Shown: positions 45,968 through 57,760 of the stretch, in pieces
Layout: each line of letters opens with the position of its first letter
How positions within the stretch are numbered: position 1 is the first letter of the stretch
Origin: Papilionanthe hookeriana x Papilionanthe teres
Lineage: Eukaryota > Streptophyta > Magnoliopsida > Asparagales > Orchidaceae
DNA: 64,000 nucleotides
Direction of reading: 5' to 3'
NCBI GenBank assembly: GCA_022702705.1
Contig: CM040421.1
Location: 66,458,121 to 66,522,120, forward strand
Translations under genes and position numbers: made by a program
The notes under the pieces: model-generated
The model's input: the letters and a program-made list of their open reading frames with translations, nothing else
Told to the model about the DNA's origin: nothing
Database searches by the model: none

Positions 45968-48900
45968 TTTATCATGCAAGAAAAGTAAGTGCATTGCAAT
46001 AAAGTAAAATGCAATAAAATAAAAGCGTACCTGGAGGGTCTTCCCGTCATCCCAAGCTGCACTTAAAACACATGTTAAGACATTTAAATGTTTCAACAAG
46101 TACCTAGGTAAAGCTAAGGGAAAGGTTTTGGTTGTCTACCAAAGTCCTAATCTTATAGCTAATCATCTCCTATGACGTCTGGGTTCTTGTGTTTTGGTTT
46201 AAGGATGACTCTCTTCACCCAAGAACAATTAAATTCGGGTGTTCTTATAAACATCCTATCATATTGAGGAAGTGCTTAAGACGAGTCTTAAACATCTTTT
46301 TAATACATCTAGGATTGTTTTAAGTCCAAGAGAATTTAATTATACAAGTGAATTAATCATCCAGGGAGTTTAAGTTTTGTTCTCTTGCTCGGTGAACTAG
46401 GACATTTGAATATCACATAAGTGAAGTAACACTTCACTTGATGCCTCATTTAAGAGTTATAATAATAAGAGCTTTAAAAGGCAAATCAAATTATTAAATA
46501 TTTTGATGATTTAAACTTAATGATTTAATTTTAATTTTGACTTAATTATAAAAAGTTAGTTTAAGTTTGGAATAGTGTTCAAGTTATTTTAGATTTAATT
46601 CTTAAGGATTTCATTTAGGTTTGTTGTTAAATGATTTTAATTTAATTTAATTCAATTTAACTTTAATTCAATTTAATTTAATTTTGATTTAATTTGATTT
46701 GATTTTAATTTAATTTAATTTAATTTTAATTTAATTTCAATTTAATTTTAATTTAATTTAATCCTAATTTAATTTTAATTTTAGTTTTAATTTAATTTTA
46801 ATTTTAATTTAATTTTAGCTTAAGTTTTAATTTAATTTTAATTTTAATTTAATTTTAGTTTAATTTTAATTTGGATTATTATTTTAATTAATTAATTTTT
46901 TTTATTTATTAAGAATTAAGTATTATTGAAGTGGTTTATTTAGGGACTTTTAAATTAAATAATAAATATCCTATTAATAATATCCCTACTTTAATAATTT
47001 CAATTTCCATCATCTTCCCAAAATTTCGATTAATTAATTAATTAAAGTTTATTTTAATTTTTTTTTGAAATGGTTAGTAGGTTTCTACCCTCGATCATTT
47101 AAGTTTCAATCAACCAAAATCAGTTTAAAATCAAATATTTTACCCTCCCCTTTTTAATTAATCCTAAAATTTTAATTAAAGGTTGAAATTTTTAATTACC
47201 ATTTTGCCCTTGAGCTCTAATAATTCTATAACTCACTAAATTAAGCTCAAATGAACTTGAACTTTTTATGTAACCTCACTTACATGTCAATTAAGACATT
47301 AGAGGAAAAAATGTGATTTTTCTGCATTTAATTTATTTATGTAATTATTTTAATGGAAAATAGGGGTTTTTCAAGGAAAATTCAATAACATGACCAATGA
47401 GATGTTTCTGTCCTTAAGTAGGGTGTATTTTGGCTAAGTTTGGTCAAATGTATGGATTGGGCTAGGTGCACCTCCCCATGGCTAGTTTGGGCTGAAGAGA
47501 AAGTGGTTTAGGTCAGCTTAATTAGTGGGGAAGGGTCACCATCCAAGTACAATTAAGTTTAAGCGAGGTTTAGTGGAATCATGGAAGTGGCTAATCCCCT
47601 TAAGGGAATATGGAAAGAGCCTCCTCCTCTTGCCATCTTGGGTATGTTGAGGTGCCCAAGGCTTTCATGGCTCCCATGTGGCTCATGCATGGCTTCATGG
47701 CTCCATTTGGCTTGGGAAAAGTTAAGTCAACTTTCATGAGGAAGGATTTTGTGATTTTTGGCATTTTGGTGAGAGTTGTCATGAGGTTTGATTTGGAATG
47801 GTTTGATGATGAATTTGAAAGCTAGAAAAGGTTTTAATTGGAATGGATGATGAAGTGTAGTTTCATGTGGGCATTAGAGTCAAATTTAGGCCTTTGAAAT
47901 TATTTTAGGAGTGGGCTTTTTTACGAAGGCTTAAGGAAGTGGGCCTTAGGCTTGAAAATAAATTTATGGATGGGAATTTTGTGAAGGATTGGGTCCAAAT
48001 TTTGGGCAAATCATGTTAGTGTTTTCTTTGTGGGGATGCTAGGAAGGTTTTAGAAAAGATTTGGGTCAAATTGTGATTGAATTGGTTTGAGGTAGGTTTA
48101 GGTCATGGGTCAAAATTGGGCCTCAAGCTTAAAAATGAAATTGGATTCAAATGTCAATCAAATTGGGCTTGAATTTGGTCTAGATTGATATTTGGGATAT
48201 TGAATTGAAGTTTAGAATTGAATTGGACCAAAATTGAGGTCAATTTGGGTGATTTGGTTTGACTTTGGGTTCATTTGGGTTTAAAATGGGCTAAATTGGG
48301 GGTTTGGTAAAAGTAGGGTGAATTGACAAAATTGGCCCATGGTGTAGTTGGAAAAAATGAAATTGGGAATATTTGGGATTTTCTGGAATTTTCTGGGAAT
48401 TTTTTGGAATTTATAAAAGTTTGGCCAAAAGTGTATTTTTAGTGTATTTGGAGTGTATTTTTGGAAATTTTGGTATATTTGGCTATGGACGATCAATTTG
48501 AGTGATGTGGCAATGTTTGGGATTGGTTTTGAGGAATTTTGGGTAATTTGGAGATTTTGGAAAATTTGGGCAATTTCAAGGGCTTTTGGTAGGTTTGATG
48601 GGTGTAGGGTCCTCGGGGTCAAAAATTGAAATTTTGGAAGAATGAAAATTGATCAAATGTGAGTGAAATGGAATCACTTTGATTGAGCCATGAAGCCATA
48701 TTAAGCCCATATGAGCCATGAGATGACTCATTGGAGGCATTCACTATGTTGTTCCTAACCCTCTTAGCAGGGGCTTAGGGGTTAAGGTCCATCCATATGA
48801 ATTACCTACATGAGTCGGGGAATCAAGTTGGGTATAGGTGTGGTTTTAGGATTTGGATTGTGTGTGTGAGAGTGTAGAGTGTGAGTGTAGTTAGTGTGTA

Positions 48901-49177
48901 AGTCGATCCTCACCGAGACCGGGCCACCGGGGTAGTCTGAGGCCCGAAAGAGTCACATAGGGAACTCATCCTTTAAACCTCCACATTTGAACTCGACCCT
49001 GCATGTGATTAGGGGTCTACGATCAAGCTTGTGGGGTTTGCGGGGAGACAAGAAGTGGTTTAAATTTCTAAGGGATGGGTCCCGATTCTAGTCCTCTAAG
49101 ATAGTCGAAGGAAAGGCTGAGGCTAGATCCTAAACACTAAAGAGGAAGAGAAGACCTCATCGAAAATGAGGCCGACA
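45968..49177 (-). repeat. Partial (deleted) second copy of the LTR 5' segment
   Basis: Follows the full segment for its two outer parts but jumps near 47420 (ATGAGATGTTTCTGTCC next to GTGTATTTTGGC) from the AT-rich inner part to the outer G/T-rich part. It thereby loses the stretch that corresponds to about 25480-27830 of the solo LTR. Confidence 0.75.
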
Positions 49178-49196
49178 AATGGACCCCCGATAGGTG
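49178..49196 (-). other. Probable polypurine tract of the Tat/Ogre-type element
   Basis: The minus strand reads CACCTATCGGGGGTCCATT immediately before the LTR start TGTCGG. The G run and position fit a plus-strand primer, though the tract is less pure than in the Athila copies. Confidence 0.55.
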
Positions 49197-49559
49197 TGGT
49201 GTGCTAACCGAGCACACCGCGCGTATTGGCGTTGACCGAAGAGATCAACAAAACCAACACGGATGTCCAAGTGACAAACTTAGGATGAAGTAGAAGAATT
49301 TTCATTTGGGGAGTATTAGGTATACTTCGAGACTGGAGATTTACGAACTCTTGCTGGGGAATGGAAAAGGAGATGAATTCCAAATCATATGATGCAGGGA
49401 ATTCGATTTAGATTTCATTTCATGTTCAAGCTTTGATGTGTGAGTTTAGATTTTAGTTTGAGTTTTAATTTAGATTGAAGTTGGGTTTAAAATCAATTTG
49501 AGGAAATTTTGAATTTGAAATTTGGATTTGAAATGAGAATCAAAACCTAAGTTTCAAGC
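49197..49559. other. Spacer between polypurine tract and tandem array
   Basis: No gene seen. It includes a GC-rich patch (GAGCACACCGCGCG near 49219-49232). Confidence 0.5.
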
Positions 49560-50422
49560 TCGGGATTGTGAAGAGAACTGGAATTTAGGTACCAGCCTCA
49601 GAGTGAGAATCAGAATTTAGGTACTGATCTCGGAATGAGAACTAGAATTTAGGTACTAGTCTTGAATGAGAACTGGAATTTAGGTACCATTCTCGGAAGA
49701 GAGTCGAAATTTAGGTATCGACCTCGAAAAGGATGAGAATCAGAATTTAGGTACTGATCTCGGAATGAGAACTAGAATTTAGGTACTAGTCTCGAATGAG
49801 AGCTGGAATTTAGGTACCATTCTCGGAAGAGAGTCGAAATTTAGGTATCGACCTCGAAAAGGATGAGAATCGGAATTTAGGTGTCGATCTCGGAATGAGA
49901 ACTAGAATTTAGGTACTAGTCTCGAATGAGAAGCTGGAATTTAGGTACCGATCTCGGAAGTTTAGAATTAAAATTTAGGTATCGATTCGGAAGAGAATTA
50001 AAATTTAAGTATCGATCTCGAAAGGAGAGTCGGAATTTAGGTACCGACCTCGAAGTGAGAGCGAAATTTAGGTACCAGTCTCAGAAGTTTAGAATTGAAA
50101 TTTAGGTATCAATTCGGGAGAGAATCGAAATTTAAGTATCGATCTCGAAAGGAGAGTCGGAATTTAGGTACCGACCTCGAAGTGAGAACTGGAATTTAGG
50201 TACCAGTCTCGGAAGTTTAGAATTGAAATTTAGGTATCAATTCGGAAGAGAATCGAAATTTGGGTATCGATCTCGAAAGGAGAGTCGAAATTTAGGTACC
50301 GACCTCGAAGTGAGAACTGGAATTTAGGTACCAGTCTCGGAAGTTCGAAATTGAAATTTAGGTATCAATTCGGGAGAGAATCGAAATTTAGGTATCGATC
50401 TCGAAAGGAGAGTCGGAATTTA
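49560..50422 (-). repeat. Tandem array of GGTACC-type units in the element's 3' region (part 1)
   Basis: Units of roughly 37-45 bp contain GAATTTAGGTAC(C/T) followed by (A)GTCTCGGAAG, GATCTCGAAAGG or GACCTCGAAG variants. From about 50025 a higher-order period of 126-128 bp is visible (GGAGAGTCG at 50025, 50151, 50279 and 50407). Arrays between pol and the 3' LTR are typical of Tat/Ogre elements. The array is split by the Athila insertion and resumes at 59756. Confidence 0.9.
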
Positions 50423-50427
50423 GGTAC
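50423..50427. repeat. Target duplication GGTAC, left copy
   Basis: Identical to 59751-59755. The insertion hit the GGTACC inside a unit of the tandem array. Confidence 0.93.
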
Positions 50428-52420
50428 TGACCCGACCCGCAATTACGCAGTAAATTAACTTCCAAAAGATGGCCAAAAACTTGACCTGATTTATAAATAG
50501 CGGCTAGCGTGCAAAATCTTAAATGATATAAAAATTAGAAAATATTTTACACACTAGGAGTACTACGCGAGTATACGTATCGTTTCGAGTAATATAGAGT
50601 TTTCTTTAAAAACCCCGGTATCGATCCCACGAGGAAGTGAAGTAAGAGGTCTTTAATCAAATTCTAGTCTACTACTAATAGTCCTTAGTTTGGAATGTCG
50701 ATTAAAATTATGTTTTATCTAGCAACTACTCCTAAATGCAAGTGTTAAATGTAAAGATAGTAACTATATCTAAATGTAAATAATAATTCTAAAGATAACC
50801 CTTTTTGGATAAGTTGGTTTGGAGAATTTTGAGATATTAAAAACTACTATTCTTATGTAATGAAATAGATAATGTATGGGATTGAGATGCATTTAATATT
50901 ATATGTGCCAAATAGGAGCAATCCTATTCTTTACCCTTTGGTCCAAGCATAAAGAACATTGACTAATCATATGCTTGGTTACTGAATCTGCGGCTAAGTA
51001 CGGGAGGATACCGGCTGCCATTTCGAGCTCCCGCGTTCCCTCGCACGAGGGCTAACATCTACACTTCGGCACCCAAACGATAGGACCGAATTGAGGATTT
51101 TAGTACGTCACTCTAAAATCTCCGATTCTACGCCCGATTAATATTATTTCCCTATTTATTTGCATTCGATCCCCATGAACTTCACCATCATGGAATTTGA
51201 ATGTGGTTCCACTTTGTTGAGAATTACATATGCCCTTTCGGGTCGATGTAATTATAACTAATTTTAACACTACAATGGGCCCTTATTGCGATGTAAATGA
51301 AGTGCAAGTAAAAACCATCACATTTATAATTAAATTTACTTCTACCATGCATCACAAAATCCTAAACATGATTTCTACTCATTACGAAAAGAAAAGTAAA
51401 AGGAAAACAATGACATAATCTTCTTATGCCACTATTTCCAAAGAAGAAGAAAGAGTAAGAGAGATGCGTCACAAAGCACGAAGAAAACATAAAGGAAACT
51501 TCATTTAACAAAAGCAAATCCACTAAATAAATGTTTACAAAATTATAAGATAATGAAGAACAATACTTAGCTTTTCCCCTTGAAAGAAAGACGAAGATCT
51601 CTCCCATAAAGTCTCCCGGTGATCCATGCAATGCTAGCGAAATCCCTTACAAATTCTCTCAAAATCTCCTCTCCAATCTCTCCAAAAGGGTATAAATCTA
51701 CATTTCTACTCTTAATCGAAGAATCTTAAACATTCCTCTAAGTTTTTCTCTCCTTTCCTCTATTGTTTCTCCCTAAAATTCCTCTCTAATCTAACCCATA
51801 TTCGCCATTTTAAAGAGTACAGATAAAGTTTGAAGAGTTTCCATAAGCACCCCTTCGAAAAAGCGTCCAGATACATCGAATTTCGGCCATAACCGCCCAA
51901 AAGTCGGTCCAGAAGCTTCCGGCCGCTGTCAGCGGGTTTGAGCTCGCTGTCGGTGAGCTTTTCGGGCTTATTTCGGTGCTCTCGGGTAAATCTCACCGAC
52001 GGCGAGATCGACCTCGCCGTCGGCGAGCGAGCTTTGCTGCGCGGCTCCACGGTTTTGCTCGGTTTGGCTCAGTTTCGACTCCGTTTCGCCCCATTTCGGT
52101 TGCGTTGCGTTCGTAACGAGATAGCCCTAAAAAATAAGCATAAAAACAATCTTTCTTTAAAGTGTAATCTCATTCAAAAATATGCAAGAAGTGTAAAAGA
52201 GATTAAGCATCAAAAGACTTATCGAAAGGTGTCAGGGTAGAATTTCATTTCTTGCTCGTTTTTGCTCCAAATTGCACCGTTTTTGCTTCTTCTTGTTTCA
52301 ATCACTATTTATTGTACCTAAAACCAAAAAACATACAAAATACCTTCCTTTAAAAGCTAATATCATCAAAAAATGAGTAAAATAATATAGCAAAAAACGT
52401 ATATATTTTAAGCGTGTCAA
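50428..52420 (-). repeat. Left (3') LTR of the younger Athila-type element
   Basis: Starts TGACCCGACCC and ends AAGCGTGTCA; near-identical to 57761-59750. It includes a GC-rich patch at 51920-52045 built of CGCCGTCGGCGAG-like palindromic words. Short open frames in it (for example 51230-51418) occur in both LTRs and have no known motif. Confidence 0.93.
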
Positions 52421-52438
52421 AATCCCCCAAACTTAACT
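52421..52438 (-). other. Polypurine tract of the younger Athila-type element
   Basis: The minus strand reads AAGTTTGGGGGATTT directly before the 3' LTR. Confidence 0.85.
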
Positions 52439-54715
52439 GTTACTTGTCCTCAAGTAACACTTTTACTACATAAAAATATAACTCATGACAATGTACTTTT
52501 CACCTATAAGTCACTAAAATTTTTCATTTAAAAGAATATATTGGTTAGACTTTTAGAAAGAAATTCAATAACTCAGGTTAACATTACAAGTATAAGAACA
52601 TTCAGCAATAAAGTCTAAGGGTTCTAGTCTTCTATTTATTTCAAGATAAACCATAATTTGTCACATTAAGAATGTCTTGAAAGATTATGTGAAAAAAAGA
52701 GTTCATGTAAACTTCATCAGAATGTAGGCCAATACTTTAAATATAAATTCAGAAATGAAATCAAGTTCTCCCTTTAGGGTGACTCAAGTGAAGCCAATTT
52801 TTGATTAGGCATCTCCTCAAGCTTCTCCTCATAAATATTTTCTTTCTTTCTTTTTTTTTTCTTTCGGGATCACTTTCAATCCCTTTTTTTCACTCTCTTT
52901 TTTTTTTTTTTTTTTTTTTTAAGATGAGGATTACTATATCTGGAGAGCCTGTAATGATTTTGAACTTCACTCTCTTCTTTCTAAAGTTCAAACTTGAAAC
53001 ACATCCTTACTTTATAACTAGGTATGAGCCTTATTATTCATCATAAAGTCACAATCTCTTCTTAACACACAATACTTTAAGTCTCTTAACATTTCAAAAA
53101 TACAGTTTTCTTTACTTTAAATAGTTAACTATAATCAAATTCTTTCATACCAAATATCTTACCCTTATAAAATTAACATTTATTACTAAAAACTTTCATC
53201 CAATTCTTCCATAATATTCATCTAAAATAAAAAGTTTTAGTTATCTCAAGTGAGTTTCAATTGCCAGAAGTTATGCTAGTAATTTTTTGAAAATATAACA
53301 ATTGAGAACAAATAAGAGTTAATATTTTTCTTCCCCCCAAACTTAAATTTTAAAATATTTTGCAATTAATTCCATAAAATGTAGGAGGAAGAAAAAGTAA
53401 AGGTTGAATATACTTACTACTACAACATCCAATCAAATTCATATTCATGCATAATCAGGATAAAATGACTGCAGGAGAAAGTAAATCTAGCCTAAAATAT
53501 ACTTGTAATAAAATTACACTAAAAGGAAGTATTTTCACTTTAAAATTTTACTTTTTTTCTTCCTACCCCCAAACTTAATTTTTAACATATATAGCATTTA
53601 GTACAGAAAATATAAGCAGGAATAAAATAATTTAGAAATTCTATCTACCACAAATATCTCAAAATCATTTGCAAGTATTCATTAGGATAGAACAATATGC
53701 AGTGGAAAGTGATTCTAAACTAATCATGCCAGAATAAAATTAACTAAACCAAAGTCTAACTAGCATAGCATGTATCAGCATGGGAATATAAAAAAGTTCT
53801 TCAATACCTAAATAAAGTTGTAACACAAACATAAACACACAAATCAAATACAATCACAAATGATAAATGAGGTCAATTCTTCCTTTATCTCATCGCATCT
53901 CACTAATTTACTTCCAATTTCTAACGGAATCACTACACTAGTAATATAGGTACTTTCAAATGATTTTATAGATTATAACCCTAAAGATAAGATTACCCCT
54001 GATAAATTGGTTTCCGGACACCAATCTCGGGCATCACCTAATCTTTATAATTAAGCACCTCTAACAGTTATAAAGATAGTGTGAGATCATCCACATAGTA
54101 TTCATCGAATAGGTTCATGACTCCTATCTATTGAAAATAAAGTTGCGAAAGGAAGTAAAAAAATTAAGATGGAATTATCGATGTTTGAAATTCATGATTT
54201 CTCTTGTAAAACTTAAGTACGGGTGAGACCGAGTCACGGTGGACTCGTTAATCCAATTACTACAAGAGATCGATTCTAGCCATAATAAGAAGTTAAGGAA
54301 TCACCTCCCTCATAACACGGACAAAGATCGAATCAAACTACTAACAATCCGAACATCTACCTAATCATTAATCGAGCTGATCGATCCATAATGACACATA
54401 AAGATCGAGTCGATCGATTCAAAGCAAACACCATACAACACTAAAAATCATGACTCTCGAAGCACACTAAATCAAAACACACTGATAAATATGGGTTGCC
54501 TCCCATAAAGCGCTTGGTTTAACGTCGTTAGCTTGGACAAATGATTCCACTGGATCGAAATTCCATTTAAGTAATCCTCGATCGATCGCCGATCTTTTTC
54601 GGATCGAGGAATTCTATAAAATCCTCAAATTTTAATTTTTCATTCGAGCTCTTCCTTTTCGGATGGATTTATATTATTTTTCCTCATATTTCTTTCTAGA
54701 TCCAATATTCTTCTA
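52439..54715 (-). other. 3' non-coding region of the younger Athila-type element
   Basis: Matches the corresponding region of the other Athila copy over about 900 bp (including a T-rich run at 52850-52920), then holds AT-rich sequence without coding signal. The post-pol block lies at 54490-54530 (GGGTTGCCTCCCATAAAGCG). No env-like frame remains. Confidence 0.7.
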
Positions 54716-56361
54716 TTAATTTTCTCGAATCCGCATATTAATATCATCCTTGAAATTTATTAGAAATGGATCTTTATAAAATACTTCGATATCTCCCAAT
54801 TTTTGGATCAAATTCTCTTTAAATAATTCAGATTCAGGATCAAATTCTTCTATGTCACTCTTATGATTCAAGTTATCTTCCATTGGTCTTTCAAAATACT
54901 TATCCTCTTTTCTCAACTTCAAAGCTCTTTTGAAATATATCCTCAAATTCTCTTCCAAGTCTCGGTTGATAATTTTATCTTGTTCATCATTTAATTCAGG
55001 TTTTTCTTGTGATTGAGTCGCATCTGAAGATATAAAGACTGGTTGTGTAGATGAATTCTCTAAATAGATAGACTTTAAAATTGTATGGGGTACATCCAAC
55101 TTAAGTCCATGAGATTTTTCAACAGATGAAATTAAAAATTTACTATTTTTGGTAGCGTCCATCATTTTACACCTCTCCTGAACATACATACAGTCTTCTT
55201 TACATAACATATTTGAATCATCATGAAAATCTATTTCAATCTCATTTGTTAACTTACTCTCAAAACTTTCTTGGAAATGGTATTTACTTAAATAATCAAT
55301 TTCATCCATCCAAAAACAATCATCATCTTTTCTCTCAGCTGGATATTTTATAGTTTTTAATACATCAAAAGTTACTTCATGGTCATTAATATTCATAGTC
55401 AACTCTCCTTTTTGCACATCTATCATAGTTTGTCCAGTAATAAGGAAAGGTCTCCCTAAAATAATTGGAATTTTTTTATCTTCCTCAATATCTAATATAA
55501 TAAAGTCCAAAGGAAAGATAAATTTATCCACTTTAATAAGCACATCTTCTATAACTCCTTTTGGATAAATGATAGATCGATCAGCTAACAGAAGGGTTAC
55601 AGTAGTGGGAGAAATATCGACTAAACCTAACTTTCTAAATATAGATAGAGGCATCACATTAATGCTCACTCCTAAATCACATAAAGCTTTTCCACATAAT
55701 TTTTCTACAATTGCACAAGGAATTGTAATGCCACAAGGATCTTTAAATTTTCGAGGAAAATTTTTTTGAAGTATAGCGCTGCACTCCTCACTTAGTGTAA
55801 CTATCTCGTAATCCCCAAATTTCCTTTTCTTGTTTAATATATCCTTTATAAACTTTGCATAACTTGGCATCTGTTCCAAAGCTTCAGTGAAAGGAATATT
55901 TATCGTTAACTTCTTAAGTACTTTAATGAATTTTGAAAATTTTTTATCCAACTCATGCTGTCTAAGTCTTTGAGGAAATGGAGGGTGTGGTTTTTCCAAA
56001 CTGATTTTAGTTGGAGATATTAATTTTTCCAGATCCTTAGAAACATGTTCTTCAGGTCTTTTAGTTTCCTTTGTTACTCTCACAACATCTTTTTCTTTTC
56101 TAACCACATCCTCTATATCTCTTCTACTTTTTAATTGGACAGCTTCTATTTGTTCATTAGTGTTCTCTTTAGGGTTGATCTCATTGTTGCTAGGAAGTGT
56201 TCCTTGGGGTCTATTGCTAAGTGAATTAGCAATTTGTCCAGTTGATTCTCTATGTTTCTAATCGCAGCATTTTGACTTTGTAACTGGTTTCCCATTTGCA
56301 ATACCACTTCTTCCATAGACATTTTCTTATCCTTAAATTGTTGATCATTGTTAGAGTCCAA
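54716..56361 (-). CDS. Athila gag end and aspartic protease
   Basis: The frame 56107-54716 is a 463-residue open frame, the longest in the window. It has a basic, charged start, then PPFPQRLRQHELDKKFSKF, INIPFTEALEQMPSYAKFIK, and the protease core around residues 140-235: GKALCDLGVSINVMPLSIF, VTLLLADRSIIYPKGVIEDV, DFIILDIEEDKKIPIILGRP and IDVQKGELTMNIND. Athila proteases use the D-L-G-A-S active-site variant (here DLGVS), so the key Asp is kept. The remaining carboxyl part is acidic linker and ends (NMRIREN) before reverse transcriptase, which is absent. The frame 56361-56146 (SMEEVVLQMGNQLQSQNAAI) is the preceding gag end in a shifted frame. The protease would process the element polyprotein inside particles. 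Confidence 0.82.
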
Positions 56362-56369
56362 TGGATATG

Positions 56370-57496
56370 AAGGTCTATAGTTTGTGTTCCCTTGATTATT
56401 CCAACTTCCATTATGATTTGCATGATTATTTTCTCATTTTAGGTTTCCATCATTAGTAGTATGATTCCAGTTAAATTTAGGATGGTTCTCCCGATCACGG
56501 GTTATAAAAGTTAGAGTATGGGTTGTTTATGGTATTTAAAGTCTCATATGATAATTTAGAATCAATTATAGGCCCTAATGAACTTTCCTCACTTACGAGG
56601 AGTAAATTGAGGTTGGTTCATTCAATTTGGTCCAACTTCCTTGATATTGCAGCAACTTTGAGATGCAAGAATTGTAATTATATACGTATCATGAACACTA
56701 GCTACATTTTTATGATTTACCCTTCTAGAGGGCCATTGAAATTCATTTTTAGCCATTTTTTCAATTAATGCATACGCTTCATCAAATGATTTTGACATTA
56801 ATGATCCACCAGCGGCAGCATCAATTATAGACTTAAGGGATTCTACTAACCCATTATAAAAGTTTGAATGATTAACCGATCGGGCGAGCATGGTGTGGAC
56901 ACTTTCTTAGGAGTTCCTTAAATCTTTCCTCAGGCTTCGTATATTGATTCCCCTTCATATTGACAAAATGAGATAATATCGTTTCTAAGTTTAGTAGTCT
57001 TTGAAGGTGGAAAATACTTAGCTAGGAATTTCTCAGTTAACGCCTCCCAAATTTTAATAGAGCCAGTTGCTAATGAGTATAACCACATTTTAGCTTTATT
57101 CCTTAGTGAGAAAGGATTAAGCCTTAGTCTAACGACATCGTCTGACATGCCATTATAACGAAATGTAGCACAAAGTTCTAGAAAATTTGATAAGTGTAAA
57201 TAGGGATCTTTTAATGGAGTTCCCCCAAATTGATTGTTCTGCACCAGTTGGATAATCTCAGGATTTATTTCAAACGAGTCAGCTTCTACGACAGGGTTTT
57301 GTATACTGAAGTGAATTTCATCCGTCGTAGGATTTAGGTAATCCCTCAATGAAGTATGATGATTTTCCAAGTTATTATCATGAAAGTTTTTCATTTCCAT
57401 TTCTAGTTTTTCGAGTCCTTTCTGTATTTTTACTTTTTTATTTTTTTCAAACTCGGGATCATAAGGTACAAGTCCTACAGATCCTTTGTTTCGCAT
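56370..57496 (-). pseudogene. Athila gag (capsid)
   Basis: Best start is ATG at 57496 (MRNKGSVGLVPYDPEFEKNK), matching Athila gag starts; the open frame extends slightly upstream to 57532. The sequence then shows TSLRDYLNPTTDEIHFSI, QLVQNNQFGGTPLKDPYLHL, FRYNGMSDDVVRLRLNPFSL and FPPSKTTKLRNDIISFCQY. After breaks near 56930-56890 it continues with NHSNFYNGLVESLKSIIDAA and SKSFDEAYALIEKMAKNEFQ (to 56622), then a broken NNPYSNFYNP end. A few frameshifts or stops suggest it is non-functional, or that the sequence has indel errors. Confidence 0.85.
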
Positions 57497-57734
57497 ACTA
57501 ACACAACAAACAATACAATAACAATAAAACAAATAAAACTAAAAAAATATTCAACACAACAAAACATTTTCACGAACACCTTATTTTTCATATAAATAGT
57601 TTTTTTTTCTTGTTTTTCACAACACTTTTTCATATAAAAACACTTTTCGCACAAAAATAGTTTTTACGACACTACAGTTTTCCAATTCTAAGCCTAATTA
57701 TTTCAACTAAAATTCTCCTAAAGTTCTTACAGAA

Positions 57735-57756
57735 GCTTCCCAGGCAACGGCGCCAA
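57735..57756 (-). other. Primer-binding site (tRNA-Asp type)
   Basis: The minus strand reads TTGGCGCCGTTGCCTGGGAA, five bases from the 5' LTR. It is complementary to the 3' end of tRNA-Asp (CCGGCAACGGCGCCA) with a small change, as in Athila. Confidence 0.88.
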
Positions 57757-57760
57757 AACT

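Larger units (their letters stand above)
37195..49177 (-). repeat. Rearranged 12-kb 3' LTR (Tat/Ogre-type)
   Basis: On the minus strand it runs from TGTCGGCCTCAT (49177) to ATGCCTACA (37195), both ends matching the solo LTR at 23426-30803. Compared with that 7.4-kb copy, the first part is present twice: a 3.2-kb partial copy (49177-45968) and a full 5.9-kb copy (45967-40092). The last 1.43 kb is also present twice (40095-38668 and 38667-37246). The partial first copy lacks about 2.3 kb that includes the TATA-like region. The junctions fall at sequence-specific points (TAAA next to TGTTGACC; CGACAA next to TAAACAAC). Confidence 0.78.
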
